Shown here piece by piece: positions 43,164 to 52,619 of a stretch of DNA of 64,000 bases (its first letter is position 1; every line of letters begins with the position of its first letter). The position numbers were made by a program, and so were the translations under genes. The DNA is from Flavobacterium limi. Its GTDB lineage: Bacteria; Bacteroidota; Bacteroidia; Flavobacteriales; Flavobacteriaceae. The notes below the pieces were generated by a model, which made no database searches, had not been told where the DNA came from, and saw only the letters and a list, made by a program, of their open reading frames with translations. Location of the stretch: positions 186,001 to 250,000 of the forward strand of contig NZ_JAADZV010000004.1 of assembly GCF_010645075.1 (NCBI RefSeq), given 5' to 3'.

Positions 43164-44185
43164 AAAAAGAGAATAAATCAGTAATCATTTGGTTACTATC
43201 AGGCTGTGTTTTATTATTTTTAATGGTTGTCGTGGGCGGTATTACCCGTTTGACGAATTCAGGTTTATCTATGACGGACTGGCATTTGGTAACGGATACT
43301 TTTCCGCCTTTAACAGAAGCCAAATGGAACGAGGCTTTTGAACAGTACAAGAAATTTCCGGAGTATCAAAAAATCAATATCCACAACGATTTTCAATTAG
43401 CAGATTATAAATTCATTTATTTTTGGGAATGGTTTCATCGTTTTATTGGACGTATTATTGGTTTAGTATTTTTTATTCCGTTTGTGTACTTTTTAATCAA
43501 AAAGAAATTAGATACCGAAACCATTAAAAAATGTATTGTTCTTTTGGCAATGGGCGGTTTTCAGGGATTCTTAGGATGGTTTATGGTAAGAAGCGGATTG
43601 ATTGACAATCCGGATGTAAGCCATTTCAGACTTTCGCTTCACCTTACTTTTGCCTTTATCACTTTTGCTTATACCCTTTGGGTTGCCCTTGATTTAATTT
43701 ATCCTGAAAGAAACATCAATAAAATTCTTCCGCTTCGCACTATCGCCAGATATGCATTAGTCGCTTTATTGATCCAAATTATCTACGGTGGATTTGTAGC
43801 CGGACTGAATGCCGGATTAATTCACAATCACTGGCCGTTGATGAGCGACGGAGAATTTATTCATGAATCGGTTTTTATTGAGCAATCGACTTTGATAAAA
43901 AATTTAATTGAAGGAAAAAGCGGTGTTCAATTTGTTCACAGAACTTTTGCTTATGCAGTAGTAGCTATTATTCTTTTCTTGTATTTCAAAAGCAAAAAAT
44001 ATTCTCTTACCAATACGCAGTCAAAAGGAATTAACATTTTGGTGATTTTTGTTTTTATTCAGTTTGCCCTTGGTGTTTTTACTCTATTGTTCAGTGTTCC
44101 TTTGGCTTTAGGATTAATTCATCAGGTAATGGCATTTTTCCTTTTGAGCGCAATGACATATACTCTGCATCGTTTGAGTAAATAA
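43160..44185 (+). CDS. ctaA: Haem A synthase (COX15/CtaA family)
   Basis: 341 residues with eight membrane helices. The first has VVGGITRLTNSGLSMTDWH, the COX15 signature; FWEWFHRFIGRIIGL and IHNHWPLMSDG hold haem-ligand His residues, and VQFVHRTFAYAVV and LGLIHQVMAFFLL the second pair. It oxidises haem O to haem A for cytochrome c oxidase. It follows the small membrane protein with a 4-base overlap. Confidence 0.95.
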   Translation: MKKENKSVIIWLLSGCVLLFLMVVVGGITRLTNSGLSMTDWHLVTDTFPPLTEAKWNEAFEQYKKFPEYQKINIHNDFQLADYKFIYFWEWFHRFIGRIIGLVFFIPFVYFLIKKKLDTETIKKCIVLLAMGGFQGFLGWFMVRSGLIDNPDVSHFRLSLHLTFAFITFAYTLWVALDLIYPERNINKILPLRTIARYALVALLIQIIYGGFVAGLNAGLIHNHWPLMSDGEFIHESVFIEQSTLIKNLIEGKSGVQFVHRTFAYAVVAIILFLYFKSKKYSLTNTQSKGINILVIFVFIQFALGVFTLLFSVPLALGLIHQVMAFFLLSAMTYTLHRLSK

Positions 44186-44197
44186 TGATTTTATATG

Positions 44198-44228
44198 TGC
44201 CGAGCCTAAAGTTTTAACAGGTTCGGCA
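44198..44228. terminator. Hairpin after ctaA
   Basis: TGCCGAGCCT pairs with AGGTTCGGCA (one G-T pair) around 11 bases. The T-tract is poor, so its role as a terminator is uncertain. Confidence 0.5.
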
Positions 44229-44291
44229 TCTATTAAACCGGATTAAAATTCGACTAGAATCGTCATTACATAAAATTCTACAAGACGGCTT

Positions 44292-44355
44292 CATTTCACA
44301 TTTCACATTTCATATTTTATATTTTATATTTTATATTTTATATTTTACATTTTTA
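44292..44355. repeat. Tandem heptamer array (nine units)
   Basis: Units ATTTCAC, ATTTCAC, ATTTCAT, then ATTTTAT four times, ATTTTAC and a final ATTTTTAC follow one another at a 7-nt period. It lies between convergent ctaA and the LytTR gene. The period matches the trp-operon micro-repeats, but no inverted partner is seen. Confidence 0.8.
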
Positions 44356-44361
44356 CAAAAT

Positions 44362-45129
44362 TTATCCAAGCCAGCACTTAAAATCCTGAACTTTTTCCCT
44401 GCTTACAATTACCTCATCCTCCTTATAACTAGGTAAAATCACTTTTAAACGGGAATTGGTGTAAACCTGAATTTCTTTGACAGCCAAAAGTGGTACAATA
44501 TATTTTCTGCTCACACGAAAGAAATCTTTCATATCCAGTTCCTGTTCCAAAATTTCTAAGGTAGAATCGATTAAATAATTTCTATTATCGAAGGTGTGAA
44601 TATAAGTTCCTTTGTTTTCGCTAAAAAAACATTCAATTTCATCAGTAGTAATAATCTTTAAATGCTGACCAATTTTAACAGTAAATCTCTTTTTATAAGT
44701 CTTTTCAAAAGGATTTGAAAGCATTCGCCGGATTTGTTCAAAATCAAGCTGAAAGTTTTGGTTACCGGAATGCTGTTGCGGGATTCTTGTTCTATATTTT
44801 TGTACTGCAATTTCAAGATCATCCTCATCGATTGGCTTTAAAAGATAATCAATGCTATTCAGTTTAAATGCTTTCAAAGCGTATTCATCATAAGCCGTTG
44901 TAAAAATAATAGCGCTTTTAATGTCTATTTTTTCAAAAATTTCAAAAGATAAACCATCTGACAACTGAATATCCAAAAAAATCAAATCCGGATGTTCGTT
45001 GTTGCCAAACCAATCAATGGATTCTTCAACAGAATGTAGCATTGTTTCTACAACAATCTCGAGTTTTTCAAGCTTTCGCTGTAATAATCTTGCTGCAGGT
45101 TTTTCGTCTTCTATAATTAATGTAGTCAT
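44362..45129 (-). CDS. LytTR family response regulator
   Basis: 255 residues. The receiver domain (1-120) has TTLIIEDEKPAARLL, the phospho-acceptor Asp in DLIFLDIQLSDG, and SIDYLLKPIDEDDLE. The C-terminal LytTR domain (about 150-255) has KKRFTVKIGQHLKIITTDEI and FFRVSRKYIVPLLAVKEIQ, and binds phased direct repeats. Its kinase partner is the LytS-type protein at 46149-47507, with three 2TM genes in between on the same strand. Confidence 0.93.
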   Translation of the reverse strand: MTTLIIEDEKPAARLLQRKLEKLEIVVETMLHSVEESIDWFGNNEHPDLIFLDIQLSDGLSFEIFEKIDIKSAIIFTTAYDEYALKAFKLNSIDYLLKPIDEDDLEIAVQKYRTRIPQQHSGNQNFQLDFEQIRRMLSNPFEKTYKKRFTVKIGQHLKIITTDEIECFFSENKGTYIHTFDNRNYLIDSTLEILEQELDMKDFFRVSRKYIVPLLAVKEIQVYTNSRLKVILPSYKEDEVIVSREKVQDFKCWLG

Positions 45130-45154
45130 TTATTAACTGAAAAATGATTTAAAA

Positions 45155-45523
45155 TTATTCCCATTTATTATTGTTAGGTTGTTGTTTACGCATGTACTCC
45201 TGAATTTTTTTTTCTTCCCAGTCATCACCAAAAAAGATATCACGACCAAAAACTGATATTCCGTGCCCCAGTAATCCTATTCCCCAAAATAATGCAGTCG
45301 AATACGTGTGCCAGTCTGAAAATCCGCTGTCATTAAATCTGCTTCCAATAAAATCTCTGTTTATATTTGAAACAATAATGATTGCATTTACTATTAAATA
45401 TACTTTTAAGTGCGAATAAAAACCTTTGATTCTTTTTACTTTTTTATATGCTATTTCAAAACTTTCATCATTTTCAAATTCTTTCCCGTACTGTTCGTAA
45501 AAGCGTTTTCTACAACGTCCCAT
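45155..45523 (-). CDS. 2TM domain protein (third stand-alone copy)
   Basis: 122 residues with two membrane helices (VYLIVNAIIIVSNIN and ALFWGIGLLGHGISVFG) and the C-terminal 2TM signature DWEEKKIQEYMRK. A longer charged N-terminus (MGRCRKRFYEQYGKEF) sets it apart from the other copies. Function of the 2TM family is unknown. It lies between a LytS kinase and its LytTR partner. Confidence 0.85.
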   Translation of the reverse strand: MGRCRKRFYEQYGKEFENDESFEIAYKKVKRIKGFYSHLKVYLIVNAIIIVSNINRDFIGSRFNDSGFSDWHTYSTALFWGIGLLGHGISVFGRDIFFGDDWEEKKIQEYMRKQQPNNNKWE

Positions 45524-45541
45524 TTTATTCTGATTTAAAGG

Positions 45542-45847
45542 TTATTGCCATTTGTTTTTGTTCTCATTTTCTTTATCCATAAGCTCTTTGATTTTTCGTT
45601 CTTCCCAGTCTTTACCAAAACCCGGAAAAACTTCGAAAACTTTCAGTCCATGAAAAACTACACCCAGTCCCCACCAAATTAAAGGCCAGTAAAACCATAA
45701 ATGATCTGGTGAAGTATACAGATTGATACAAATTAAAAAAATATTTACACTGATATAAGAGATTAAATTTCCGTAAAATCCTTTTATATCTTCTACCTTC
45801 TTTTTTGCAAGATGATATTTGTCGTCTTCATCATAATTTATTTCCAT
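45542..45847 (-). CDS. 2TM domain protein (second stand-alone copy)
   Basis: 101 residues from the Met at 45847 (MEINYDEDDKYHLAKKKVED). The open frame begins at 45859, but that start overlaps the preceding stop. Two membrane helices and the end DWEERKIKELMDKENENK identify the 2TM family. The start context TAGTTATGGA repeats at the other copies, which indicates tandem duplication. Confidence 0.85.
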   Translation of the reverse strand: MEINYDEDDKYHLAKKKVEDIKGFYGNLISYISVNIFLICINLYTSPDHLWFYWPLIWWGLGVVFHGLKVFEVFPGFGKDWEERKIKELMDKENENKNKWQ

Positions 45848-45849
45848 AA

Positions 45850-46146
45850 CTACTCCCATTTTTTATTTTCTTTTTCTAAAATCTCCTTTATTTTACGTTC
45901 TTCCCACTCCTTATTAAAAGCCGGTGAAACCCTAAACGCTTTGATTCCGTGCATAATAATCGCGAATCCCCAGCCCAATAATGACCACACAAACCATAAA
46001 TAACCCGGGCAGGTCATTAAATTAACAACAATAAGTATGGGATTCGATATCAGGAAGACGATGAGATGTTCATAAAATTTTCTGACTTCCTGTACTCTTT
46101 TTTGAGCCTGATAATAACGCTCTGCTTCTGTATAATCCGGTTCCAT
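45850..46146 (-). CDS. 2TM domain protein (first stand-alone copy)
   Basis: 98 residues from the Met at 46146 (MEPDYTEAERYYQAQKRVQE); an upstream Met at 46158 overlaps the kinase gene. Two membrane helices (HLIVFLISNPILIVVNL and WSLLGWGFAIIMHGIKAF) are followed by EWEERKIKEILEKE. It starts 2 bases after the kinase stop. Confidence 0.85.
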   Translation of the reverse strand: MEPDYTEAERYYQAQKRVQEVRKFYEHLIVFLISNPILIVVNLMTCPGYLWFVWSLLGWGFAIIMHGIKAFRVSPAFNKEWEERKIKEILEKENKKWE

Positions 46147-46148
46147 AA

Positions 46149-47507
46149 CTATTTCCATGTTTGCTTGTTATTTTCTTTTTCGAGGATTTCCCTGATTTTT
46201 CGTTCTTCCCAATCAGAACTGTAACCAAAAACTTTAAAGGCGTGCATTACAACTCCAAATCCCCATCCCAAAGCTGAAAACCAAAACCACTGAAATCCAG
46301 GCGAGAACCTCAAATTTATAAAAATTAAAAACGGTATGATACAGCAATATGAAATTACATTCCCGTAAAATCCCTTTAATTCCTGCACTCTTTTTTTAGC
46401 TCTGAAATAAGCTCTGTTTTCGTCATTATATGTTGAATTTGTTTCCATAACTGATATTTGTTTGGTTAGAATCGGAATCTTAACTGTGAATGTTTGTTCA
46501 TTTTGTTCAATCAAAACCTTTCTGTTTGTTACAATTGCGTATCGGTTTACAATATTTTGAAGTCCAACTCCCTGTCTGTCCTGTAAAACTTCTTTCTTCT
46601 GAAAATCATTTTGAATTCCCAGGCAATCCCCATCCACAAAAATTCGGATATGCAATGGTTTCTGTTCGCTTACTATATTGTGTTTTACAGTATTTTCAAG
46701 CAAAAGCTGTAACGACAACGGAACCACCTTAGCATCCGGATTAATAGCAGTTGTTGGCAATTCATAAAACAAACTATTTTCGAAGCGCATTTTTAAAAGA
46801 TTCATATACGTTTTTGCAAATGACAATTCATCTTCAACGGAAACCAGCTCTTTATCTTTTTGTTCTAAAACATAACGGTAGATTTTTGATAATGAAGTCG
46901 TAAATCGTTGTGCATTCTCCGGATTTTCTTCAATCAAAGAACTTAATACGTTTAAGCTGTTGAAAAGAAAATGCGGGTCGATCTGATTTTTTAAACTCTC
47001 GAATTTAGCACTTGCTGTTCCTGCAATAATCTTTTGCTGTGTGATTTCAAATCTTGATGCCTGTTTCCATTTTACCATAAAGCTCCGGGCCTGCATAAAA
47101 GTCGAAACTCCTAAAGACAAGATGATGTAAAACAAGTGTATCCAAATCATTCTCTCACTAAAAAATTTATCTAAGGGAACATTTTGCAAAACAACATAGA
47201 TGTAATAATTTATTGCTAAAACTACGGGAACCGTATACATAACAGTAACTATAATTCCATAGTAAACTCTTAAATTAGTCTGCTCCAGCCAATCCCATTT
47301 TTTATCTAAGAGGACATTAATGTATCCGTTTCCAAAGCCTACCCCAAACGAATAAAGGCAGCTTATAAAAAAAGTTAAAAGAACATTTTGAACATTTAAA
47401 TCATCTCCTAAACAAGCTGAAAATATTACTGTAAAAATCAGGGAAATCTTAAAGGAAACAATTGTTCCGCTTTTTAAATCTGCATATGTATTTCCATAAT
47501 TTTTCAT
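46149..47507 (-). CDS. LytS-type sensor histidine kinase fused to a C-terminal 2TM domain
   Basis: 452 residues. Four membrane helices fill the first 150. The His_kinase core has KNQIDPHFLFNSLNVLSSL with the phospho-acceptor His, and the ATP-binding part has VPLSLQLLLENTVKHNIVSE and DRQGVGLQNIVNRYAI. After PILTKQISVM a full 2TM domain follows (NRAYFRAKKRVQELKGFYGN to SSDWEERKIREILEKE). At the join the DNA reads TCAGTTATGGA, while the junctions of the stand-alone copies read TAGTTATGGA, so the fusion could be a one-base change that removed a stop. Partner: the LytTR regulator at 44362. Confidence 0.9.
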   Translation of the reverse strand: MKNYGNTYADLKSGTIVSFKISLIFTVIFSACLGDDLNVQNVLLTFFISCLYSFGVGFGNGYINVLLDKKWDWLEQTNLRVYYGIIVTVMYTVPVVLAINYYIYVVLQNVPLDKFFSERMIWIHLFYIILSLGVSTFMQARSFMVKWKQASRFEITQQKIIAGTASAKFESLKNQIDPHFLFNSLNVLSSLIEENPENAQRFTTSLSKIYRYVLEQKDKELVSVEDELSFAKTYMNLLKMRFENSLFYELPTTAINPDAKVVPLSLQLLLENTVKHNIVSEQKPLHIRIFVDGDCLGIQNDFQKKEVLQDRQGVGLQNIVNRYAIVTNRKVLIEQNEQTFTVKIPILTKQISVMETNSTYNDENRAYFRAKKRVQELKGFYGNVISYCCIIPFLIFINLRFSPGFQWFWFSALGWGFGVVMHAFKVFGYSSDWEERKIREILEKENNKQTWK

Positions 47508-47529
47508 TTTATTCTGCTTATATTATTCC

Positions 47530-48153
47530 TTATTTTTTGCAATTTTTTTGTGCTTCCAAAGCTCTGTCTAATCCCCATTTTGGAGAAAATGGTGTTTCCT
47601 GTTTAAAAGTAGCGAAAAGTTCGATAGCTTTATCAACCTGTATACAAAGTGGTTTTGTATCCACTCCTGTCCATTTTGCGCCGCCTAACTGATAGTCTGC
47701 TTCCCCAAAAACAGCTCTTGGGTTATTTGGATCTATTGCTTTTGCTTTAGCATAACATTCCATTACTTTAGCCGAATATTTCATTCCGTTTGTCATTGGG
47801 TCAGCAACTACATATCCTGTATAAATCAAAGCCTGCAAAACATGTAATTCGGCATTGTTTTGGTCTTTTATTATTTCCTTATCCAAAGCGTCCTGAGCTT
47901 TTGTCAATAACAAATCAATTTTGGTTCTGTCCTTTTCGATAAAAACGGATGTTGTGTTGATTAATGCCACATAATAATTTGGCAGATAGCTGTTTTTGTC
48001 TGCTGCTGCAATCCTTTCAAACATTGCCGAAGCTTCTTCATTTTTTCCTTCTTTCCAAAGTCCGAAAGCTTTCTCCATTCCTTTTTCAAATTGTGTTTGT
48101 GCTGAACTGATTATTACTACGAATAATGTGATTAATGTGATGACTTTTTTCAT
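47530..48153 (-). CDS. Exported TPR-like protein
   Basis: 207 residues. A signal peptide (VITLITLFVVIISSAQ) is followed by helical pairs with TPR spacing (FEKGMEKAFGLWKEGKNEEA, SYLPNYYVALINTTSVFIEK, VMECYAKAKAIDPNNPRAVF). It probably acts as a periplasmic scaffold. It lies between the kinase gene and a DUF2141/TonB-receptor pair on the same strand. No exact family recognised. Confidence 0.75.
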   Translation of the reverse strand: MKKVITLITLFVVIISSAQTQFEKGMEKAFGLWKEGKNEEASAMFERIAAADKNSYLPNYYVALINTTSVFIEKDRTKIDLLLTKAQDALDKEIIKDQNNAELHVLQALIYTGYVVADPMTNGMKYSAKVMECYAKAKAIDPNNPRAVFGEADYQLGGAKWTGVDTKPLCIQVDKAIELFATFKQETPFSPKWGLDRALEAQKNCKK

Positions 48154-48200
48154 TTTATAAGTTCTTTAAATGGTTATTTTGATTTTTTGTTAGTTACTAT

Positions 48201-48608
48201 TTATAATACAATTTCAATTTTTGAATCTTTCCCAATAACAAATTTTGCATCTTTGTAGGATGGCGGTCCCATAAATCCTTTTGCATTGTTTGAAGCGGCA
48301 TAATCTTCAGAAGGAATTCCCATCATATTTTTGTCCATTTTTCCGTTATTGTTTTCATCGTGATAAGTTGAAATTGCGTATTCTCCTGCCGGAAGATCTG
48401 TAAATGTTACAACTGCTTTATTGTTTTTAATGTCAGAGGATAGGCTCTTGTAGGTCGTTTTAAGAAATGTACCATCTGAATTGTACAAACCTACTTTTAC
48501 AACTCCCGTATTGTTTTTTAAACCTGAAACAGCAACAGTAAGTTTTACATTTTGGGCAGATATGATACTACATATAAATAATACAATAATGGTGATAATT
48601 TTGGTCAT
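48201..48608 (-). CDS. DUF2141 domain exported protein
   Basis: 135 residues with a signal peptide ending in IISAQ. The mature protein has the DUF2141 pattern: LTVAVSGLKNNTGVVKVGLY, FTDLPAGEYAISTYHDENNN and GKMDKNMMGIPSEDYAASNN. The family is a small beta sandwich of unknown function, often beside TonB receptors, as here. Confidence 0.9.
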   Translation of the reverse strand: MTKIITIIVLFICSIISAQNVKLTVAVSGLKNNTGVVKVGLYNSDGTFLKTTYKSLSSDIKNNKAVVTFTDLPAGEYAISTYHDENNNGKMDKNMMGIPSEDYAASNNAKGFMGPPSYKDAKFVIGKDSKIEIVL

Positions 48609-48794
48609 GATTTCTTTTTTTTAATTAATACAATTTTAGACTGATGATTAAAACTCTGATTTATTCAATTTTATGATTACACTTCAAAAGTATGTAAGAT
48701 TTTACTGTTTCAAAATTAAATGATACTGAGTTGTCGAATTTTACGACTGAATTGTTTTTTGAGATTTCTATTCAACCTCTAAGGTTTCATTAGA

Positions 48795-50960
48795 TTATAA
48801 ATTCTTCAACTGATTTTCATTCTTATTCTTACTGATAGTCCAGAAGAAACCCAGAAAGAAAAAGCGGTCTGCAGTTGACACTACGACTTGTCTTTGATAC
48901 ACTCCGTTCGAATCAGGAGTTCTGGCATAATCATATCCAAAAACATTTTGAGTGCCAAATATATTTGAAACAGAGAAATACAGTATTTTTTGTGTTGTCA
49001 ATAAATACGCCCAGTTAAAACTCAAACTGTTGTACGACTTTGTTTTTCCGTTCATAAATTGCGTTTGGTTTGGATCGTTGTACGGACGCCCCGAACTGTA
49101 ACTGTTTGTGAAACCAATTTGCGATTTCCATTCGGTAATGAAATATTTTGTTACAACGGATAAACTATGATTTGCAATAAAATTTGGAGTTGCCATAGCC
49201 GGGAAATTTTTATATTGCCTTTCAGAATCTATGTATGAGTAAGATATCCAGTATTCTAAGTTTTTATGCAAATTACTGTCTCGCCAAAATAAATCCAGCC
49301 CTTTTGCATATCCCGAACCATTATTATTGAAAACCGAATTGTACTGAATATCTCTGGTATCATACTGAACCAAATTACTGTAATCTTTGTAATAAGCTTC
49401 GGCTCTAAAAGTCTGCCCCGGTTTTGTAAATTGATAATTTAAGATATAATGTCTGGCTTTTTCACTTTCGAATTGATGATATTTGGAATATTTGATATAA
49501 TCAACTACAGGCGTTTGTGTAAAATCTCCATAAGCGAAAGAAAACTGACTGCTTTTTGAAACTTTATAAGCTAATGAAGCTCTCGGTGCAATATTGGTTT
49601 CATTTAACAAACTATTATTCGAAAGTCTGAAACCCACTTTTGCAGCTAAATTTTTCGAAAATAAAATATCTCCTTCTGTATAAAATGCAGCAATATTTGA
49701 ATCATAACCATTTGAAGCCTGGATGGATGCATTGTCATCAAAATTTTCATTGAATTTGGTTATAAAATAATCAGCTCCAAAAGACAATTTAAAATAATCC
49801 GAAACAGTTTTTCTTAATTTTAGTTTCAATTGTGCTGCATTCTCGTCATTATTAACATCATTTATATCATATTTGACTTTGTTAAGACTGTATCCATAAC
49901 TGATTCCTGAAGTTAATTGCCAGCCAGTACCAAAAGTCCCTTTATAAGACGCATTCAGATAGAAATTATTATTGTTCAAATCAGTTCTGATTTTATCTTC
50001 GAAATTTATATTTTCCTGATTCAGATCGAATTTAGAAGCATCGAAAGCAGCGTATAATTTAAAAATTCCGTTTGTAAAATGATAGCGGTAAACAGTTTCC
50101 CCGGAGAATGACTGATATGGACTATTCCAGTCTACATTCTGCGGAATAACAGCCTGATAAGGTGCCAGGTTAATGTAAGCTGTATTGACACTCAAAGAAC
50201 TTTTTTTCCATTTTTGCGTATTTCCTACCCCTAAACCAACAGTCATCAAAGAAATATCAGTTTTGTCCATATCAGGTTCATCCTGTGTATTCAGTAATAA
50301 AACACTTGATAAAGCTTCCCCGTACTCCGCTGAATAACCTCCTGTTGAAAATGCAATTCCGCTGAATAAAAAAGGAGAAAATCTTCCACGGGTTGGCAAA
50401 TTATTGGTTGTTGCCCCATATGGCTGAGCGACACGAATCCCGTCTACAAAAGTCTGGGTTTCGCTGGCTTCTCCTCCACGCACAAACAAACGCCCGTCTT
50501 CGCCAACAGTCTGTGTTCCGGGTAAAGTCTGCAGTGCTGCAATAATATTTCCGGCAGAACCGGCCGTTGTTACAATATCCAGAGGTTTTAAAACTGAAAC
50601 TCTCGCTTTATCCCCGGATTCCAAAGTTCCTGCTGTAATGACAACAGCATCAAGAGCATTAATATTTTCTCTTAATTTAATTGTTTGATCTTTATAATTG
50701 GCAACATCAATTTCTGTTTTGAAAGTTTCGAAAAGCAAAAAACTAACGACTAAAAATTTATTTTCGGTTTCTGTAGTTTCAAAAGAAAATTCTCCGGTTT
50801 CAGAACTTGTTGCTCCGTCATAAGTTCCGTCTAAATAAATATTAGCCCCGGCAATCGGTTTTCCTTTTTGATCCAGAACTTTTCCCGAAATAGTATTTTG
50901 AGCCAGAATAAAAGCTGTAAAAAATAAAAAAGGTATTGTTAAAAGTAATTTGGTTTTCAT
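48795..50960 (-). CDS. TonB-dependent outer membrane receptor with carboxypeptidase-like plug extension
   Basis: 721 residues. A signal peptide (FLFFTAFILAQ) is followed by a CarboxypepD_reg-like domain (ISGKVLDQKGKPIAGANIYL), a plug domain (DIVTTAGSAGNIIAALQTLP and RLFVRGGEASETQTFVDGIR), and a beta-barrel up to a final aromatic strand FFFLGFFWTISKNK. It should import a substrate across the outer membrane with TonB energy. The substrate is unknown; there is no SusD partner. Confidence 0.93.
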   Translation of the reverse strand: MKTKLLLTIPFLFFTAFILAQNTISGKVLDQKGKPIAGANIYLDGTYDGATSSETGEFSFETTETENKFLVVSFLLFETFKTEIDVANYKDQTIKLRENINALDAVVITAGTLESGDKARVSVLKPLDIVTTAGSAGNIIAALQTLPGTQTVGEDGRLFVRGGEASETQTFVDGIRVAQPYGATTNNLPTRGRFSPFLFSGIAFSTGGYSAEYGEALSSVLLLNTQDEPDMDKTDISLMTVGLGVGNTQKWKKSSLSVNTAYINLAPYQAVIPQNVDWNSPYQSFSGETVYRYHFTNGIFKLYAAFDASKFDLNQENINFEDKIRTDLNNNNFYLNASYKGTFGTGWQLTSGISYGYSLNKVKYDINDVNNDENAAQLKLKLRKTVSDYFKLSFGADYFITKFNENFDDNASIQASNGYDSNIAAFYTEGDILFSKNLAAKVGFRLSNNSLLNETNIAPRASLAYKVSKSSQFSFAYGDFTQTPVVDYIKYSKYHQFESEKARHYILNYQFTKPGQTFRAEAYYKDYSNLVQYDTRDIQYNSVFNNNGSGYAKGLDLFWRDSNLHKNLEYWISYSYIDSERQYKNFPAMATPNFIANHSLSVVTKYFITEWKSQIGFTNSYSSGRPYNDPNQTQFMNGKTKSYNSLSFNWAYLLTTQKILYFSVSNIFGTQNVFGYDYARTPDSNGVYQRQVVVSTADRFFFLGFFWTISKNKNENQLKNL

Positions 50961-51100
50961 TTCTTCTTTGATTTTGATGAAGCAAATGTATTTTAACTTT
51001 TCTTGTTAAAAAATATTAAATAACCCAATTGTAGATTTTTGGGGATGAGTTGTAAAATACTAATTTGTATCTTAGCTATGAATAGCAAAAACCTTCAATT

Positions 51101-51559
51101 ATGTCAGAAAGTAAAAGAATTTCAAATCTCTATCAGTCCATTTATAATGGAAATCCGTGGCTGGAAGTTACTTTGTCCCATACATTAGAAAACGTAACTG
51201 CCGAGCAGGCTTACAGAAAAATAAATCCTAATCTTAATACGATTTGGGAAATTGTCAATCATTTGATTCAATGGAGAAGAAACATTTTGCAGCGGATGCA
51301 GGGAGAAACAATTATAACACCCGATCATAATTATTTTGTTCCGGTTATAGATCCGTCTGAAGCAGCCTGGGCACAATCACTTCAGACACTTGCAAAAACA
51401 CAAGAAGCCTGGAATGCTTTTTTTGAGGATTTTAATGATGAAGATTTAGCAAAAATATATGCTAACAATAATCATACGTATTACGAACACATTCACGGAA
51501 TTATACAGCATGATGTTTACCATTTAGGTCAGATTGTTATTTTGAAAAAAATGCTTTAA
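51101..51559 (+). CDS. DinB family protein
   Basis: 152 residues forming the DinB four-helix bundle. Metal-site His residues appear in TIWEIVNHLIQWR, YYEHIHGIIQHDVYHLGQIV (two His). Members include metal-dependent thiol S-transferases, but the activity here is unknown. The stop overlaps the next frame's upstream ATG (TAATGG), so the following genes are probably cotranscribed. Confidence 0.88.
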   Translation: MSESKRISNLYQSIYNGNPWLEVTLSHTLENVTAEQAYRKINPNLNTIWEIVNHLIQWRRNILQRMQGETIITPDHNYFVPVIDPSEAAWAQSLQTLAKTQEAWNAFFEDFNDEDLAKIYANNNHTYYEHIHGIIQHDVYHLGQIVILKKML

Positions 51560-51576
51560 TGGTCAAAAGGAACATT

Positions 51577-52035
51577 ATGAAAAACTCACTTTTTATTTTA
51601 GTATTTTTTCTATTCGGCTTAATTAGTTTTTCACAAGAAACTGAGAGTAAGTTTGATGAGAAGCTTGCTAAATCCCTGAATGCAGATGAATACGGAATGA
51701 AGAAATATGTGTTTTGTCTTTTAAAGTCGGGAACGAATAAAACTGCTACAAAAGAAGAAAGCAAAAAGTTGTTTGAAGGTCATATGACCAACATCAACAA
51801 ATTGGCAAAAGAAGGAAAACTGGTTGTTGCCGGACCTTTTATGAAAAACGACAGAAATTATCGCGGCATTTATATTTTTAATGTAGAAACAATAGCCGAA
51901 GCTGAAGCACTTGTGGCTACAGATCCCGCTATAAAAGCGAATTTGCTCGAAGCCGAATTAACGCCCTGGTATTGCACGGCAGCTTTGCAGGAAACTGTAA
52001 AAATACATGAGAAAATCGCTAAGATGAAAATATAA
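51577..52035 (+). CDS. Exported YciI-like protein
   Basis: 152 residues from the Met at 51577, which begins a signal peptide ([20 protein letters not shown]); an ATG at 51559 adds six residues and overlaps the DinB stop. The core has [40 protein letters not shown] and [20 protein letters not shown], the YciI ferredoxin-like fold with its conserved His and Asp. Role unknown. An exported YciI is uncommon but does occur in Bacteroidota. Confidence 0.85.
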   Translation: MKNSLFILVFFLFGLISFSQETESKFDEKLAKSLNADEYGMKKYVFCLLKSGTNKTATKEESKKLFEGHMTNINKLAKEGKLVVAGPFMKNDRNYRGIYIFNVETIAEAEALVATDPAIKANLLEAELTPWYCTAALQETVKIHEKIAKMKI

Positions 52036-52043
52036 TACCCTAT

Positions 52044-52619
52044 ATGAAAACCGAAAAAGAAAAAATGATGTCCGGCGAATACTACAATGCTTTTGATCCG
52101 GAATTAGTTAAAGGACGCCGGACAGCCAAAAATCTTTTGCACACTTTGAATGTAAAAGAATACCGGGTTACCAAAAAAGCAAAAGAAGTTTTAAAAGAGT
52201 TAATTCCGAATACCGGAGCGGGTTTTTATATCGAACCTCCATTTCATTGTGACTATGGTTATAATATTTTTGCTGGGGACAATGTTTATTTTAATGTCAA
52301 TTGTGTAGTGCTGGATTGTGCGCCGGTAACTATAGGATCGAATGTTTTTATTGCTCCGAATGTTCAGATTTATACAGCTCATCATCCACTTGACGCTGAA
52401 CTGAGAAAAACACTTGAAAATGCTTATCCTGTCACAATTGGAGATGACACCTGGATTGGTGGGAACTCTGTAATTTGTCCGGGTGTAACCATCGGGAAAG
52501 GCTGTGTTATTGGTGCCGGATCGGTTGTTACCAAAAACATTCCCGACAATTCACTGGCTGTTGGAAATCCGGCAAAAGTTATAAAAAAATTAAATCAGGA
52601 ATCTGAATCAAACAAATAA
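52044..52619 (+). CDS. Maltose O-acetyltransferase-type sugar acetyltransferase
   Basis: 191 residues. The N-terminal Mac domain ([20 protein letters not shown]) is followed by left-handed beta-helix hexapeptides ([40 protein letters not shown]). The catalytic His lies in IYTAHHPLD. It transfers acetyl groups from acetyl-CoA to maltose, glucose or related sugars. It overlaps the VOC gene by one base. Confidence 0.93.
   Translation: MKTEKEKMMSGEYYNAFDPELVKGRRTAKNLLHTLNVKEYRVTKKAKEVLKELIPNTGAGFYIEPPFHCDYGYNIFAGDNVYFNVNCVVLDCAPVTIGSNVFIAPNVQIYTAHHPLDAELRKTLENAYPVTIGDDTWIGGNSVICPGVTIGKGCVIGAGSVVTKNIPDNSLAVGNPAKVIKKLNQESESNK

Noticed and set aside
44292..44355. Possible CRISPR array
   Set aside because: The repeats are 7 nt and directly adjacent, with no spacers and no cas genes in the window.
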